Of a stretch of DNA of 64,000 bases, positions 23,371-36,332 are shown piece after piece. Made by a program: the position numbers and the translations under genes. The DNA is from Diogma glabrata (Eukaryota > Arthropoda > Insecta > Diptera > Cylindrotomidae), in contig OY856187.1 of assembly GCA_963693315.1 (NCBI GenBank), positions 387,948,885-388,012,884 of the forward strand. Direction: 5' to 3'. Under the pieces are notes generated by a model. It was not told the origin of the DNA. It did not search any database and saw only the letters and a list, made by a program, of their open reading frames with translations. Position 1 is the first letter of the stretch. Each line of letters opens with the position of its first letter.

Positions 23371-24093
23371 CAGGGGTGGTGAACCTATAACACTCGTGCC
23401 AGAGGTAGCAAGTATGAAAAATTTGCGAGCACTTAAAAATTTGCTGGTGAAAAGTTTACGTTCGCAGATGCCCGCGATCGTATTTAACTAGAATAAAAAA
23501 CCTGGAGACAGCACTTATATAATAATAATAATAGGAACGTAAGATAATTATTGCGAGAATTTGGGCGCTTGAACACGGACTGAAAAAGATAAATTAACAC
23601 AGGAAGATAAGATAAATTAACACTTTTCTGCAGTTGTTCAGTCAATTATTGAGGGATTTCCCACAAGATTTTCTTAATTCAGATAACATGTAGAAACATC
23701 GAAATTCATGTTAAATTCAGATACAACATCACCAAACAATCCTAATTTGGAAATCTTTAAATTGCTAAATTTAGATGCAACTAATTATTTTCAATCGTGC
23801 TCCACATGGAAACAAAAGCTTATAGATTTGAAAAATGTTCTAGAAATTATTGAAAAAGATCGATTATTGGGCATAATCAAAAATAATACAGAAGAAAAAC
23901 GTAAATATTGAAAACCTGGCATAACATTCCCAAAACATTTAACTGTTTAAATACACAAGCAACGACTATATTCAATTTTTCTTTCACATATGCGTGTGAG
24001 GTATTATTTTCAGAAATAATTTTTATAGGGCACAGTTTGAGAAATAGAATGACTGATAAACCCCGTTTTGTTAAAAGCGACTAATTCTTTCAA
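23371..24093 (+). mobile_element. hAT-family transposon, internally deleted
   Basis: The left end CAGGGGTGGTGAACC then GTGCCAGAGGTAGCA is the classical hAT terminal sequence. Downstream (about 23640-24090) lies the C-terminal part of a hAT transposase. No matching right terminus was found in the 300 bp after the transposase end, so the 3' end is lost. Most of the transposase, including the DDE core, is missing. Confidence 0.75.
23640..24087 (+). pseudogene. hAT transposase C-terminal dimerisation region
   Basis: The last part, in the frame of TGG at about 23927, reads TWHNIPKTFNCLNTQATTIF, then FTYACEVLFSEIIFIGHSLR and NRMTDKPRF before a stop. This matches the hAT dimerisation segment of ZBED5/GTF2IRD2-like transposases (Ala-Cys-Glu, Phe-Ser, and Arg-x-Arg-x-Thr-Asp). 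The preceding 67-codon ORF (23708-23911) is in another frame, showing a frameshift near 23915. Non-functional. Confidence 0.75.
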
Positions 24094-24219
24094 TAGTGTC
24101 AGGCTCATGACATCAAATATTTGTCACCCAAGATGCAGCAAAAAAATCGCTTTAATTAACTTAAATTTAATTTTAATATTTCAATGTAATCTTTAAGAAT
24201 TTTATTATTGATTTCGGCC

Positions 24220-25045
24220 TTATCATCAAAAAATCATACCAACAAAAATCGTTACTTAAAAATATATCAATAAATCGAAAAATAAAAATCATACTATCGC
24301 AAAATCAAATAACCGATTCACACTGTCGAAAAGCGATTGTATCGAAAAATCGATCCGCCGAAATTGTTTCGATGTACTGGAAATATCATACCATTGAAAA
24401 ATCAAATGATCAATATTCATAAAATCGAATAAAAAATCATATTGCCGAAAAGCATGATATCGAAAATATTCGAAGTAATGAATAATTAATAATTGAATAA
24501 TTTATCTGCAGTATATATTCATTATTAGATTGATTTATATTATACTTATTTCTAAAAATTCGTAAAAAATTTTATTTCAAAATTTTTGTTTGTCTAGGAA
24601 ATGGCATATTAAAATTAATGTATGTATTTGTAAAACCATTAAATCAAATAATATAAATCAATATAGTAATTAATATATGTATACTGCGGCTATCTGACAA
24701 TTTGAATTTACAATATTCCTACATAGCACTGAGTAGGACATACCCTATGTTTCGATTGAATGATTTTTCGATCAATTCATTATATCGAATATTTTCAATC
24801 TTATGATATTTTGATAATATGATTTATTATTCTATTTTACGAATTTCAATCAACTGATTTTTCGATTTTATGAATTAAATTTTCGATTATATGATTTTCG
24901 GTGATGTGATGTTTTGTTATAATGACTTTTCAGTGAAATGAATGTTCGGTGATATGATATTTCGTTCTAATGATTTTTCAATTTCAAAACCATTTGATGA
25001 AATGAAATGATGATATGAAATTCGGTGGTATGAACTTTCAATCTC
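24220..25045. repeat. degenerate fold-back region
   Basis: Left arm (24225-24480) is rich in ATCGAAAAATCAT-like words; right arm (24745-25040) is rich in the complementary ATGATTTTTCGAT words, separated by about 260 bp. It looks like a fold-back element whose arms consist of short diverged repeats. No ORF. Confidence 0.5.
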
Positions 25046-25139
25046 CATATTTTTGGTTCTAGAACACGATTCCATGCTATAATGCGGACTCGTTGGTTTT
25101 AATTTTTGTTAATAAAATTCAGCAACCGTTTGTTTTTAT

Positions 25140-25265
25140 TTTATTTCTAGTATTTGTATTATCTCGGAATTTCGGAAAAATTTTGGTGCCAAACGACTAT
25201 GTGTGATAAGCGGAGACGATATGAGCTATAATGGAATTTACCGGCACTCTCACGATCGCATTTGT
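25140..25265. repeat. dispersed segment shared with 33145-33440
   Basis: TCTCGGAATT, CGGAAA and the block GAATTTACCGGCACTCT recur near 33150 and 33400. In the second location a TA microsatellite separates the two halves. Family unknown. Confidence 0.55.
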
Positions 25266-25724
25266 TGACCTGCCTCGAAAATTTGAATTGCATCTCACAT
25301 TAATAATATTCTCATTTTTAGATCCACACGAGACAAAAGCTGATTCATTGTCATTCCGTCTCTTTCTTTCGTTATACTATCAAAATGAAAAAAACTAGTT
25401 TTTGGCTATTCACTGCAAGATTGTTGTTTTGTTTTACTACACAAAAAAAATGTAAAAAGAGATTTTAGTCTAGATGCTGCAATCTCTTTTCATTTATATA
25501 TGGTAATTAGAGAGCGTATACAATAAAAAAATTCACAAAGGAAAAGTCGTTTACCGCTTGTGTATTACGTTTAACATGAAAGTTTTCTATTGTAATGTAC
25601 CTCATCAATTTTATTTATTTAACCGTTGAATACAAAATTCTTTACTATAGCAATGTGCTTCGTCCGATTTTATGTATGTACATTGTGATTTGTCGAATTG
25701 AAATTACGATATGACACAACACAT

Positions 25725-25908
25725 AGGTTGGTAGTTTAAGGATGGGATGTGTTGGATGAATTAACTTGGACCCAATCTCTGCTGATAATGCACCCGGTCT
25801 AGGTGTCTGATCTGTCGAGCATTAGATTCCAGTTCATCCATCCAACACAGACCCAATTTGTTCTAATTTAGAACCTACCAACACCACATGCTGGACAGAA
25901 CCAAATTG
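25725..25908. repeat. small inverted-repeat element (about 185 bp)
   Basis: GGTTGGTAGTTTAAGGATGG then TGTGTTGGATGAAT on the left mirrors TTCATCCATCCAACACA and CCTACCAACA on the right, allowing mismatches. Probably a hAT- or fold-back-like MITE. The interior has no ORF. Confidence 0.5.
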
Positions 25909-27090
25909 CGAGCATAACAATTTACATATATTGAATATTTGAACTTTTGTTTATCATTTTTTTTTCAAAATAAAAACCTCAGCGCAAAAGGTTCCTGAAA
26001 AAAAAGCTGTTTTAAAAATTTACTAAACTTTGTTATCTTCAATATAGATGAAAATGACTAAACTAAAAAATTAATACTTTTGCACACGTTGGTACAGCAT
26101 AAATCTTTCCAAATTAAAAAAAAAATTGCTCAAGTTGAGAGATTGAGACACTGGGGCTGTTAAAACGAAAACAAACGCAAACGACCATGCCTTCCTCATT
26201 TTTTTTGTTGTTTAAACTCATACTAGCTTTTAGATAAACTTTTGTACTATATCCTCAGATATGTTCAGCCTTCTAACACAAGAGGTTTCAATGTAAGTAC
26301 CGTTATACTAATCTAATGCATGGTACTTCCACGCTACACAATTACAACATCAAATCCCATAAAAATATCCCATTGAAATATAAAATAAATTTTCTTTTAT
26401 TTCTTAAATTTTCTTTTATTTTTACGAAGTTTTTTCTTTGGAAATTTTAAATATTTGGATTTTGGAAGTGGTGTAGTGGGAATAAATATATGTATATTGA
26501 TTACACATTTACAAAAGTTTTCCTAAATTGATAGATATTTGTATTATTTAAGGTGTTGTGATAGCTCGAAAAGCGACCATATCACATTTACACTCGTACA
26601 CCGCCCAAACCATACATTTTCAACGCACAACTCTAATAAAACCAATAGAGGTTTGAGTGCACGTGTCCCAATGAATAATAAAGACCATCATAGCAAACAA
26701 AGTTGCAACAATCCAATCCCAGACATAATTATAAAAATCCAAACAATGAAAATATTGTTTGTACAAACATTTGTTTGTTCATTAAATTATTAAAAACTCT
26801 AATTTCAATTTCCTTCAAAAACATTCCCAAATAGTAATAATAATTAATAAATATTCCAATTTCAATTTCCATCAAATAATAAAAATACAACTTTAATTCT
26901 CACCAAATTCAAACAATCGAACCATTCAGATTTCCGTTACAATTTCCACAAAACTCAAATTGTCATAAAAATCCAGTTAACCACAAGAAACTAAAAAATT
27001 ATTAAATTAAAATATAATTCGAGCTAACAAAGTTTTACACATATTTACAATAACAACAAATTTTAATAGTTTAACATAATAGTTATTTGT
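25909..27090. other. AT-rich stretch, no gene supported
   Basis: The 84-codon ORF at 26539-26793 has no domain; the region around 26560-26720 is somewhat less AT-rich. Nothing else was identified. Confidence 0.35.
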
Positions 27091-27094
27091 TTAA

Positions 27095-27465
27095 CTAGGC
27101 AGCAAAGTAGTAGATTGACTGCCGCGGCTGATAGTTCATAGCCGAGCGAGCGAGGCTAGGAATTCAGCCAAGGCAGTCAATCTACCTTGCTGCCGAGTTG
27201 AACATATAATTTTTTCTCCGATTAATTACAATGATATGTAATTTAATAATTATTACTTTAAAAATAAAGCAAAATTTTAAAAATGAAAAAAAAATTTTTT
27301 TTTAATCGCAATATCTGTTTATTTCTATGAAGTCTAATTATTTTGCTGCCTAGGCAGCAAAGTACTTGCTTTGCTGCCTAGGCAGGAAAAGTGCCACTTT
27401 GCTGACTGAAATAAGTCTGCAAAATTTATATTTGCTGTCTATCGGAGAAAAAATAATTTTTATTA
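27095..27465. repeat. palindrome-rich element
   Basis: The first hairpin has arms GGCAGCAAAGTAGTAGATTG (27100) and CAATCTACCTTGCTGCC (27177) around a GC-rich loop with GAGCGAGCGAGG. The perfect palindrome CTTTGCTGCCTAGGCAGCAA (plus AG) lies near 27341, with a near repeat at 27369. Outer complementary blocks ATAATTTTTTCTCCGAT (27206) and ATCGGAGAAAAAATAAT (27441) frame the second part. A MITE-like structure is likely. Confidence 0.6.
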
Positions 27466-29570
27466 AAATTGAAAATCGGTTTTTGTTGATAAAACAAAAA
27501 TGCAGTGAAGTAAATCAAATTAATTGAAAAACGGTTTTTTGTTTATTAAACAAAAAACCTATTCATAAAACTTAAGGAAAATAGTTTTCTTGGTTGGTAA
27601 AAACCAAATTAGAAATTAGTCTGAACAACGTCGCGAAACTAGTAACAACTAGTAAGGTCCACCAGTGACCAAAGTTAAATATTTTGGCAAGAGCACCTTT
27701 TTCAGCCAGTTATAATTAGATTAAAAATCATTTGGAGATCTTAACAGTTTTTTTAATTTTTCTTTCTTTTTTGAAGTTGTAATTTAACAATATTTCGCCA
27801 CATAGGCATTTTCCAGTTATTTAATCTTAAAAAATGTACTCATAAATCAAATACAGTCAAAACATACACCTTTATCAATATTGGCAAGATCAGTGGGAGA
27901 AAGTGCAATACACGCTGAAAGCACGTGAAAACTCGTATTCCTACTGATAGTTTTTGCAAAAATCAATGGTACGAAGAGCAAATTTTTCACGTGTTTTACT
28001 TTAAATCAAGTAACCAGTGATGACTTGAACCATCGCTTAAAAATTGAGCCTGCCCAAATTCAAAGATGTCTTCGTAATACTGTGGATCTAGCCTGAAACA
28101 CTTTTCCTCCTTATTTTGCAGAGACCGGCATTAGTTTTTTTTAATGAAAACTGTGTGTAGTAGGAATTACATCATGTGTGTCAAAAGAATTTGTATAGAT
28201 CGAGTGGGTAATTTGCATTATCCTTTTTTTACACAAAAAGGACATTTCTGGCGCTTTTAGCAGTGATTTCAGGTTGTACCTAAGAAAAATTACTGTCAAT
28301 CAAATGTCCTCACTGTACATAAATGTACATCACAATCAATCCGAATACGGAGGTGTATGAGGCTAAATGAGTATAGAACGTTCGGTTTTTTTGACTTAAA
28401 TGAAAATAACGTAATATACAATCTTATTTCTTATAACTAGCTGTGACCAATCTACCGACTCGTAAAAAATGGTCCTTTGAGCAGTACCAGGCCTGAAAGT
28501 TATTTTGTACATCACAGCTCAGTGTTAATGTTTTTGCAGCAGGGTATGCGTTCGGTCAACACAATATATGTCTTTGCGACTTATATATGATTCTTAAGAA
28601 CCCTCCATCGAGGTTGATAAAAGAGGGCAGAGTAAGCTGTTTTGGCATCAGCAAATTTTTGATGTTGTGTACTAGAAAGAATAAATATTTTTTACTAATT
28701 TAAGCTCTACTGTACGCATGTTAAGCGTTTTATAGCTTGACAGAGTTTTAACGAACATAGCCGCAAATCAGTTTGCCCAGCGTTTCCAGAAGAATGTAAA
28801 ATAGTATATCGGGCTTAAGTGCCAGAAATAAAGCTTTTCCAACCTAAGGTATTAAACTATATGGGATATCTCAACGATGACCGTAAAAATGTTCAGCCAA
28901 TCAACTGTCAACTCGATGGTATTTTGAATATAAAGTGAAATCAAGACCAACTGACCTAAATGGAATGGTTCGATCAAGACGCAGTATCTTGGGTCTAGAT
29001 GGCTGTTGTGAAGAGTGCGTACCGATTACAGTTTAATTATTTACATGCAATATGCGTTTTGGGTTTTATCCGATGTAAGTAGATAGCTCTCTACTATTGG
29101 ATTGGTTGCAAGAATTTTCTTGAGTCAAATTGTGGTATGTAAAACACCTTTCAAAAGTTTAAAGCCTCAACAGCTACTCAATTTATACTTTTGATTAATC
29201 GGTTGATTTTCAACTGTGAGATTATTTTATTTTAAGCGATTAACTTCGAAAACATAAAATCTTTTAGATCCCAATTTTTACCATGGCCATCATTGTGTTA
29301 AAAAAGTTTACAAAAACAAAAATTAACACGAAAACAAATGGAAACAAAATTGAATAAAAACATTCAAATTTTCTTGCGAAACTATTTTTTATGTTTGTTC
29401 CTTTGTTTTGTGGTGTTTTTTTTTGTACTCTATATTTTTGTTACATAAAGATGTGAAAGAAACAACAAAACTATTACATTATCTGCATTGATTTTGGCTA
29501 CATTAAAATCCAATAAAAAAAATGGAAACGCCATATACAAGAATCCGTTCTAATTGAATCTATTTTCATA
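27466..29570. other. AT-rich stretch, nothing identified
   Basis: No long ORF, RNA gene or recognised repeat was found in about 2.1 kb. Confidence 0.35.
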
Positions 29571-29574
29571 AGTT

Positions 29575-30330
29575 GCATCATAATCACTTCATTATTGTAG
29601 GCTGTAGTGTGCATAAAGACACTGAAAGAAGTTCCAAAAACTGCAAAAAAAAAGTTTTTACCGAAAGTTGGAATTCAGAATTGTTGTGAACCGTACTAAA
29701 TGCTTATGTAGCAAGTTTCATCCAATTCGATTATCAGGTACAAATGTTATGAAGTATTCAAAAACACAGATGCTCTGATGCCCCCCACCACTTTGTTTGA
29801 TATCGCTCAAAAACTAATCAGCGCCTTGCCCTACATATTTGCATCTTTTCCCAAAGTGTCATCAAAATTCATTCACGAACGAATGTTGTATGCTAATAAC
29901 ACACATTAAAAACATGGTGAGAGAACCCCCTGTTGTATGGTGGTTCTTTATCCAATTTACCTCAAAATCTGGTGAAATCCTTCTTATGTTACTTGAAAGC
30001 TTTTACCAACGTTTCATGAAAATCGATCTGTAATTCTAGGCTACAGCAGGGATAACACCTGACAAAAAACTTTTTAGCCGTAAGTGACAAACCAGAAGTT
30101 GGTATGCAATTGCAAGATATTGCAAGATATTGGAAACAGTACTAAAACGTGATATACCAAGTTTCAACAAGATCATAAGGCGGGATTAGAAGTTATTGAA
30201 AATTTTAACTTAGAGGTGTTCAGGCGACCCCCGCCATTTTCTCCAAATTTGAAATGAATCCAGATCTTCCATTTTCAAGTGAACTTGGATCATTTGCCAA
30301 AGTTTCAACAAGATCCTATGCAGGAATGTC
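29575..30330 (-). repeat. single copy of the 627-bp-satellite unit, inverted
   Basis: In reverse complement this matches 58225-58980: the blocks around CACTTTGGGAAAAGATGCAA, GTGGGGGGCAT and GGATCTTGTTGAAACTTTGG recur in the same order. It shows the unit exists outside the array at 58.2-60.9 kb. The 64-codon ORF here is repeat translation. Confidence 0.75.
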
Positions 30331-33000
30331 ACGGAACCATCCGCTCACCCACAGACCTACACCAAAATTTTTATTGGCTATTTAGATAGAGGATGGTCCA
30401 AAACAAAAGAAAAAACAAAATTTGGGGTATGTAAGATTTTTTCCTCGATAGATTACATCACTTCACACAATTTAAAATTGTGCTATATTAATTATTTATT
30501 ATCACAAGATAATTCTTGGATCAGCTGTGCCATCATTTATGATTGACAATCGATCAACGAAATTCTATTATTTTGAGCTTTTTTTTATTTTTATACCTTT
30601 AGTAACAGCTACAATGAGTAAGCCTAACAGGTGACATTTCCGTTGCAAACATTTCCAAAAGTCACATCTTAAAATACAGCTCCGGAATAATGAATTTTAC
30701 CTGAAATTCCACTCAAAAACAAATGATATTCCGACAATAAAATTATTTACAAAACCATCGTTACAAATTATAACAATAACTAACAATTTAATCAACTTTA
30801 ATATAAAATTAAATAAAAGAAATAATTTTCTTTACAAAAGAAAAACTTTGAATAGAAAATTCTTCAAAATTAATAAAAATATCACGAAAACAAAATGAAA
30901 AAAAAATAATAAGAAAACGAATCACGATAAAATCAATGCAATAAAAAAATAAAAAACTTTGAATCAGAATAAATTGTGAATTTATTTTTTCTTCGAATGA
31001 TGAAATGAAATAACAAAATATATATCACACCTCCACGATTTTCTAATGTTTTTCCAATTTTCGTTTTTATTCTGTTTTTTTATTGTTATTGTTGGTTGGT
31101 TGGTGATGATGGTGGTGTTGTCGTTCTTGTGATTTTTCTGCTAGAATAAAATAAGAAATATTATTAGTTATTCTTAGCACCGACACTGTGGAAATGGTGA
31201 AACATTTGAACCAAACACTTGTTACTCTTGTTTCTAACATATATTTAATGATATGCAAGTCATCATTATTATTGGAAGTGAAAATTAGTTAAATTTTGTT
31301 GAAATTTAAAATATTTTTGAGAAACGTGATCAAATCGTCTTGCAGATAGAAACAAAGATGCGATATTGGAAAAAAAGAAAATTTAAAAGTAAAATTGTCG
31401 CAATCAATTAAATTTTTGTGAATTTATTTATATTTCAACAAAATACCATGTCCACAGTAAAACAAAACTAGAATTTAAGCATTTTTGTTTTTTATATTTT
31501 TTGCTCCATTCAAACTTTTATTGCCTTCAACAGAAACGGGAGCAAATTTTCTTGGGGTTTTGTAATGAGATGTAAAATTCAAAACTAGGTAGTTGAGTCA
31601 ATTGTTAATGGAAAAAAAGGAAAAAAAAGGAAAAAAAGCTCCAACCAGTAAAAATAAAATTAGTCAGAAGCATGTTCACAAGGATAGTGGTCAATGGGTC
31701 TCCATTTTTTCTCCACTCTTGGTAATCAAAATGTGAGTTTCGTGACCAGCGAAGACCAGCCTGGCTGAGGTTACATTCAATAAGCCAAACTTTTAACCAT
31801 TAGTCATTTTGATACATTCAACCTTATAGTATTCAACCTTATAGTTTTACATGATATATTATGTTAGCCTCTGACATAATAAATTGTGTTATATAAACCT
31901 ACCATCTGCAATCTAGCCTAAAAGGAAATAGTGATCCACCGTTACAACCAAAATATCGCCCTAAGGAGGCTTAACGCCCTCTTGACACATAAACTCAGTG
32001 GGTCAGGTTCGCCTTCAAGTTACCTTTAGAGTCACGACCCTTCTCTTCCAAATATTGTACAGACAATCTAGAAATCACTCGTTGTAAAATACGAAAAAAT
32101 TCTAGAATTCTAGAATTTCAAAATGAAGATAAAGCCCAAATCCAGATAAAATCCACCAAATGAATAGACTGGAGATAAAATGAGGCAATCTCGAAGGCTA
32201 GAAACAGTCTCATTTATCCCTTTAGTAAGGTGATCGTACATTGACGATATATATTAGACGAACACTGAACAAACTAATTTGTATATTCTAAAGTAGTGTA
32301 TTAGCTTGACAAACTCAATTTTGTAAAATCGACTAAAATTTAGTACAATTGATAAAACGTATTATCAATTGTACCAATTTTATTTGAAACTACAAAACTG
32401 ATTTTATTGATATTATAGCATACACCAAAATACTTTTTTCGGTGGGGGGAAAGATATGTAATCACGGAGGTATTTCCGATAACATAACGGATATTACAGG
32501 AGTAGAGGAGAAAATTCTGAATACAGGTACGGTGTCCCTATCTTTAATAGAGGCGGTATGGGTGCGTAGATCTATGTGGTTTCCTAAGTTGGCCTAGAAG
32601 TGTTGGTTTCAGCGGCTAGAGCGGTCACTAAATATCATTTGCAGTGCACGCATATTTAAAAATTATGACTTTACACAGTATAATCAATGACCTTCCTAAT
32701 AGCAGGACAAAGGCGAATAGAAGCACAAATACTAGCTCCCCTAAAATATAAATTAAGAAAAGCAAAACAAATAAGACTATCTTTCTCTTTGAAAAAGGCA
32801 CACAATAATTCTTACCTGCGCCATAAAAGAAACTATATTAGTCGAGATAAGATTTAGGATCCTCGGCGAAGCTACATAGAGCAAGGTGGCAGAAGAGGAG
32901 AAGGGCTATTACCACACTTCATTATAATTATTATAAAAATTTGCCATATTTCAATACCACGAATAATGACCAAGGTGATATTTATCATAACCTGCGGTGA
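30331..33000. other. stretch without supported genes
   Basis: Holds TGG/TGA simple repeats near 31090-31125, GC-richer unidentified DNA at 31660-32200 and 32430-32640, and a perfect 13-bp-arm hairpin GTACAATTGATAA/TTATCAATTGTAC at 32342-32373. No recognisable ORF. Confidence 0.4.
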
Positions 33001-33167
33001 CATGTTGTAACATCGAAGTTTTCGATGTTCGACGAAGTATCGAAATTTTCGATGAATTGGTATGTTGTAACACTTTCGACCATCACTATTTTCGATTCTT
33101 CATCACTTTTAGGTAGATTTCATATAAAAATCTACCTATTGCAATGTCCATCATCTCGGAATTGCGG

Positions 33168-33375
<208 letters not shown>

Positions 33376-33994
33376 CGAGTATGAGGTATAACGGAATTTA
33401 GCGGCACTCTTTCTGAGCGTGTTGCGGCAAACAATCTCTTGGATAAGTTCGACAACTGGCCATATCCGGGTACAGGTTTAGAGTCTAGAGCCTTAAAACT
33501 GTCAAAAACAAAGCGTTATAACGGCCGTTTGGGGCAAAATATGTAAACAAAATTTATAAATATTAATTATTTGAACATATTTCTATCATTTTTTGAAAAG
33601 CTAGACATCTGCAATAAAAGGTTCTTTAGCTATCTGCAATAAACTGTGTGAAGTCCAACGGCATTTAGCAGCAGTCTCACGGTTGCATTTTTTCACTTAC
33701 GCTAAAAATATTTTCTGGGTATGTTGCGGCAAACAGTCTCCTGAATATGTTTGACAATTTGCCATATTTGAATATGTTTGACAAGAGCCTAAAGCCCAAA
33801 AACTGTATAAAATAATGTTTATTTTTAAAGTTTGTTTAACACTTCTGTTTTTAATTAGTGTTTTTTATAAAGTAATCTGATAAATCCGATTCTAATTGCA
33901 CACATAACTGTCTGATCCCGAAATCTACCTATTTCTAGCGGATATACCTGCCGCTCGGACTTTTTAAATACTGCTTGCCAGCCTGTTACGAATT

Positions 33995-35170
33995 TCAATT
34001 GATCTGCAAATTCCAGCTCCGCTTCACTTGCGGTACTCCATTTAACATCTTAAAATTACTCAAAATATTCATGTTGAATAGAGCACAGCAAGCATTGATT
34101 ATTTGGACAACCTTTTTAGGTGAATATCGTAGCACTCTTTCTCCCAATAAACATCTTAAAGTGTTTTTTAAAACCCCATTGCAGCGTTCGATGAGATTTC
34201 TAGCTCTGGCATGTAGCAAGTTGTACCTATTCTGTTCTGGGTTATGATTTTGGTATGGTGTCATAAGCCATGGCTCTAATAGATAGCCAGAATCACCCAC
34301 TATACATGTGTTACGATCTCCATTTCGGTAGCATTCTTCCATTTTTCTCTGGTCTTTTGAAAGAGCCCATATTCCAGCATCGTGGGATGATCCAGGGTAT
34401 CTTGCGCAGACTGACAAAATAAGGAGGTCATAATCACACACCTAAAATAATTAAATGATTAATTTATATCTCAAAAATATTTATCATAAGCAACTTACTA
34501 ATTGAACATTTAAGGAATGGTTTCCACGTCTATCAACAAAAATGTTTTCGTTTTCTGCGGGAGCAATTATATTAACATGCTTGCAAGCAACACATCCTAT
34601 AATGCCAGGATGACCAGTTTTTTCAAAAAAACGCTGTTTTTTCATGTGTTTTTTACGTTCATCTGGAAATTTTATGAATTTGGAACAGATGGTTTTTTCC
34701 AGGGCAGCTGTTACTTCATGAATCGACCGACACACTACCGATTGATCCATCGAATGTAACAAAACGTCACCCACGGTTCGCTGATATGAACCCGTTGCGT
34801 AAAAGTTTAACACAGCTGCTAGTTTAGTTAGCAACGTAATTTTTGTTGGTCGTTGTGTTCCCCGAATATGTGGTTTTATTTCGTCAAGTTATTTATTTAT
34901 TTAATTTATTTAATAAATTTATTTATTTATTTAAAAACAAAAGTGTTTTTTGAAATTCTAAATGACTCAATAAATCTGGATGTTTAAAAGAAACTTACAA
35001 GTAAATTTAAATATTTTATCCATAAATGCAAAAAGAAAATATACTTATTATCGGCCACATCCAACACATCGCAGCGATCTCTGAGATAGCGCCGATCAAT
35101 TGAGTAATTGATATTTCCCTCTTCTTCATTCGAAGTTGCATTTAAAAATGCAACAGTTCCAATAGCTAGA
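33995..35170 (-). pseudogene. HARBI1-like nuclease with two introns, catalytically dead
   Basis: Exon 1 (about 35170-35045) reads RRYLRDRCDVLDVADNK. A 69-bp intron (35044-34976, GTATAT...CATCCAG) leads to FIESFRISKNTF. A TAAATAAA repeat (34885-34935) then breaks the frame before LDEIKPHIRGTQRPTKIT. Exon 2 continues to NVQL at 34499; a 57-bp intron (34498-34442, GTAAGT...TTTTAG) leads in phase to VCDYDLLILSV and GSSHDAGIW, GDSGYLLEPWL and the NLIERCNGVLKN block. The domain order fits PIF/Harbinger DDE nucleases, with Asp of GDSGY and Glu of IER present. The first motif, normally G-C-(I/V)-D-x-T-H, reads GCVACKH, so the first catalytic Asp is Ala. The 5' end and true start are not found. Confidence 0.85.
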
Positions 35171-35172
35171 GG

Positions 35173-35448
35173 TTGGAGTTTTTTATAGAAAGATTTAGTA
35201 CAATTATAACAGATCCATTCCTATTTACACTAAGAATTCAAAACAATTTTAAAATCCCGAATATTATCACTGAATTTCCAACACAAACCAATAATTCTCT
35301 AAACGACATATTCACCAAAATTACAACTAGAGATAACCCATTCCATGTAGCAATCGTTTTCTACAGAGTTTTATATATAATTAACTCCTTAGACCTTAGT
35401 CTTTACAACCAAAATGATTTAGTCACAACCATTTCTAATACATATTAA
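35173..35448 (+). CDS. 91-codon ORF in Harbinger element, unidentified
   Basis: Lies on the strand opposite the nuclease, where the second Harbinger gene often sits. The sequence (TNNSLNDIFTKITTRDNPFH and onward) has no recognised domain. It may be the C-terminal end of the accessory protein or chance. Confidence 0.2.
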   Translation: MEFFIERFSTIITDPFLFTLRIQNNFKIPNIITEFPTQTNNSLNDIFTKITTRDNPFHVAIVFYRVLYIINSLDLSLYNQNDLVTTISNTY

Positions 35449-35837
35449 ATAAAGAATTTCGTCATATCCACGAATAATAAAACAAATTTTAAAGTGAATA
35501 GATGGTTCTTTATTTAATTTTTATATCATTTTAAGTATTTTAACCCCCACTTTTAAACAATTGCACACTTCAACTTACCTACAAACATTTTCACTAATAT
35601 AATTTAAATACCATTTCTCAAATTAAAATTCAATTTTATTTAAATATGGATTTATTTCAATTTGTATTTTATATAAATATAATATTATTTTGATACATGA
35701 ATCTGTCAAAAAAAAACATCGAAAAATGCTGCCAACGTGATATTTGGAATCGAACGAAAACGTTATAACATACCAATTAAATACATTTTCGCTTCGATGA
35801 TCACTATCGAATCGAATCTAAGTGATGTTACAACATG

Positions 35838-36332
35838 CCATCGCTGGTTAAAAGAGATATCACAAAACCAATTGCGCTAGGCGATATATTTTTTCCCCAT
35901 ATTTCAATACATATTGGGAAAAGAGATTGCGTAAAAGGTGTATTTAGCGCTTTTTGTTTCAGAATACAGACACTAAAGCCAGAAATAACAAGATCAATAT
36001 AGGTACTTTCGATCAATGTGTATGTAGATATCGTCGAAAGTAGCCCGGAACTGCCTGGCAACCTTTAACCAGATCCACCTTATTTGGATGCCAGAATAGT
36101 TTGATACAATAAGGAATTTGAAGGCCCACGAACTGGCTTGGAAAGGCACCTCCCGCATTGTGTTACCAAGCATAGCCAGGTTGAGAATAGTGCTTGGTTC
36201 GAGCAAACAACAACTTCAAAAAAAGGTGGTCAAAGGCACCGCTTATGTGAATGTCTATCAGATCTTGCCTGCACTAGACCACTCCAGATTTTATAAACGA
36301 ATATCAATGAAACGCGCTCATCACTATGCCCC
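35838..36332 (+). pseudogene. possible RNase H remnant of a retroelement (weak)
   Basis: The plus-strand frame near 36090 reads LIWMPE, a stop, then NLKAHELAWKGTSR. This resembles the W-x-P-G-H-x-x-I-x-G-N-E-x-A-D-x-L-A-x-x-G block of retroelement RNase H. The 72-codon ORF at 36118-36336 continues it. No other RNase H motif was found, so the identification is tentative. Confidence 0.25.

Noticed and set aside
33975..34247. Plus-strand ORF of 90 codons
   Set aside because: Antisense of the Harbinger nuclease, which has clear domain motifs.
35828..36206. Minus-strand ORFs of 70-77 codons
   Set aside because: No recognisable motif; the opposite strand gives a weak but better RNase-H-like reading.
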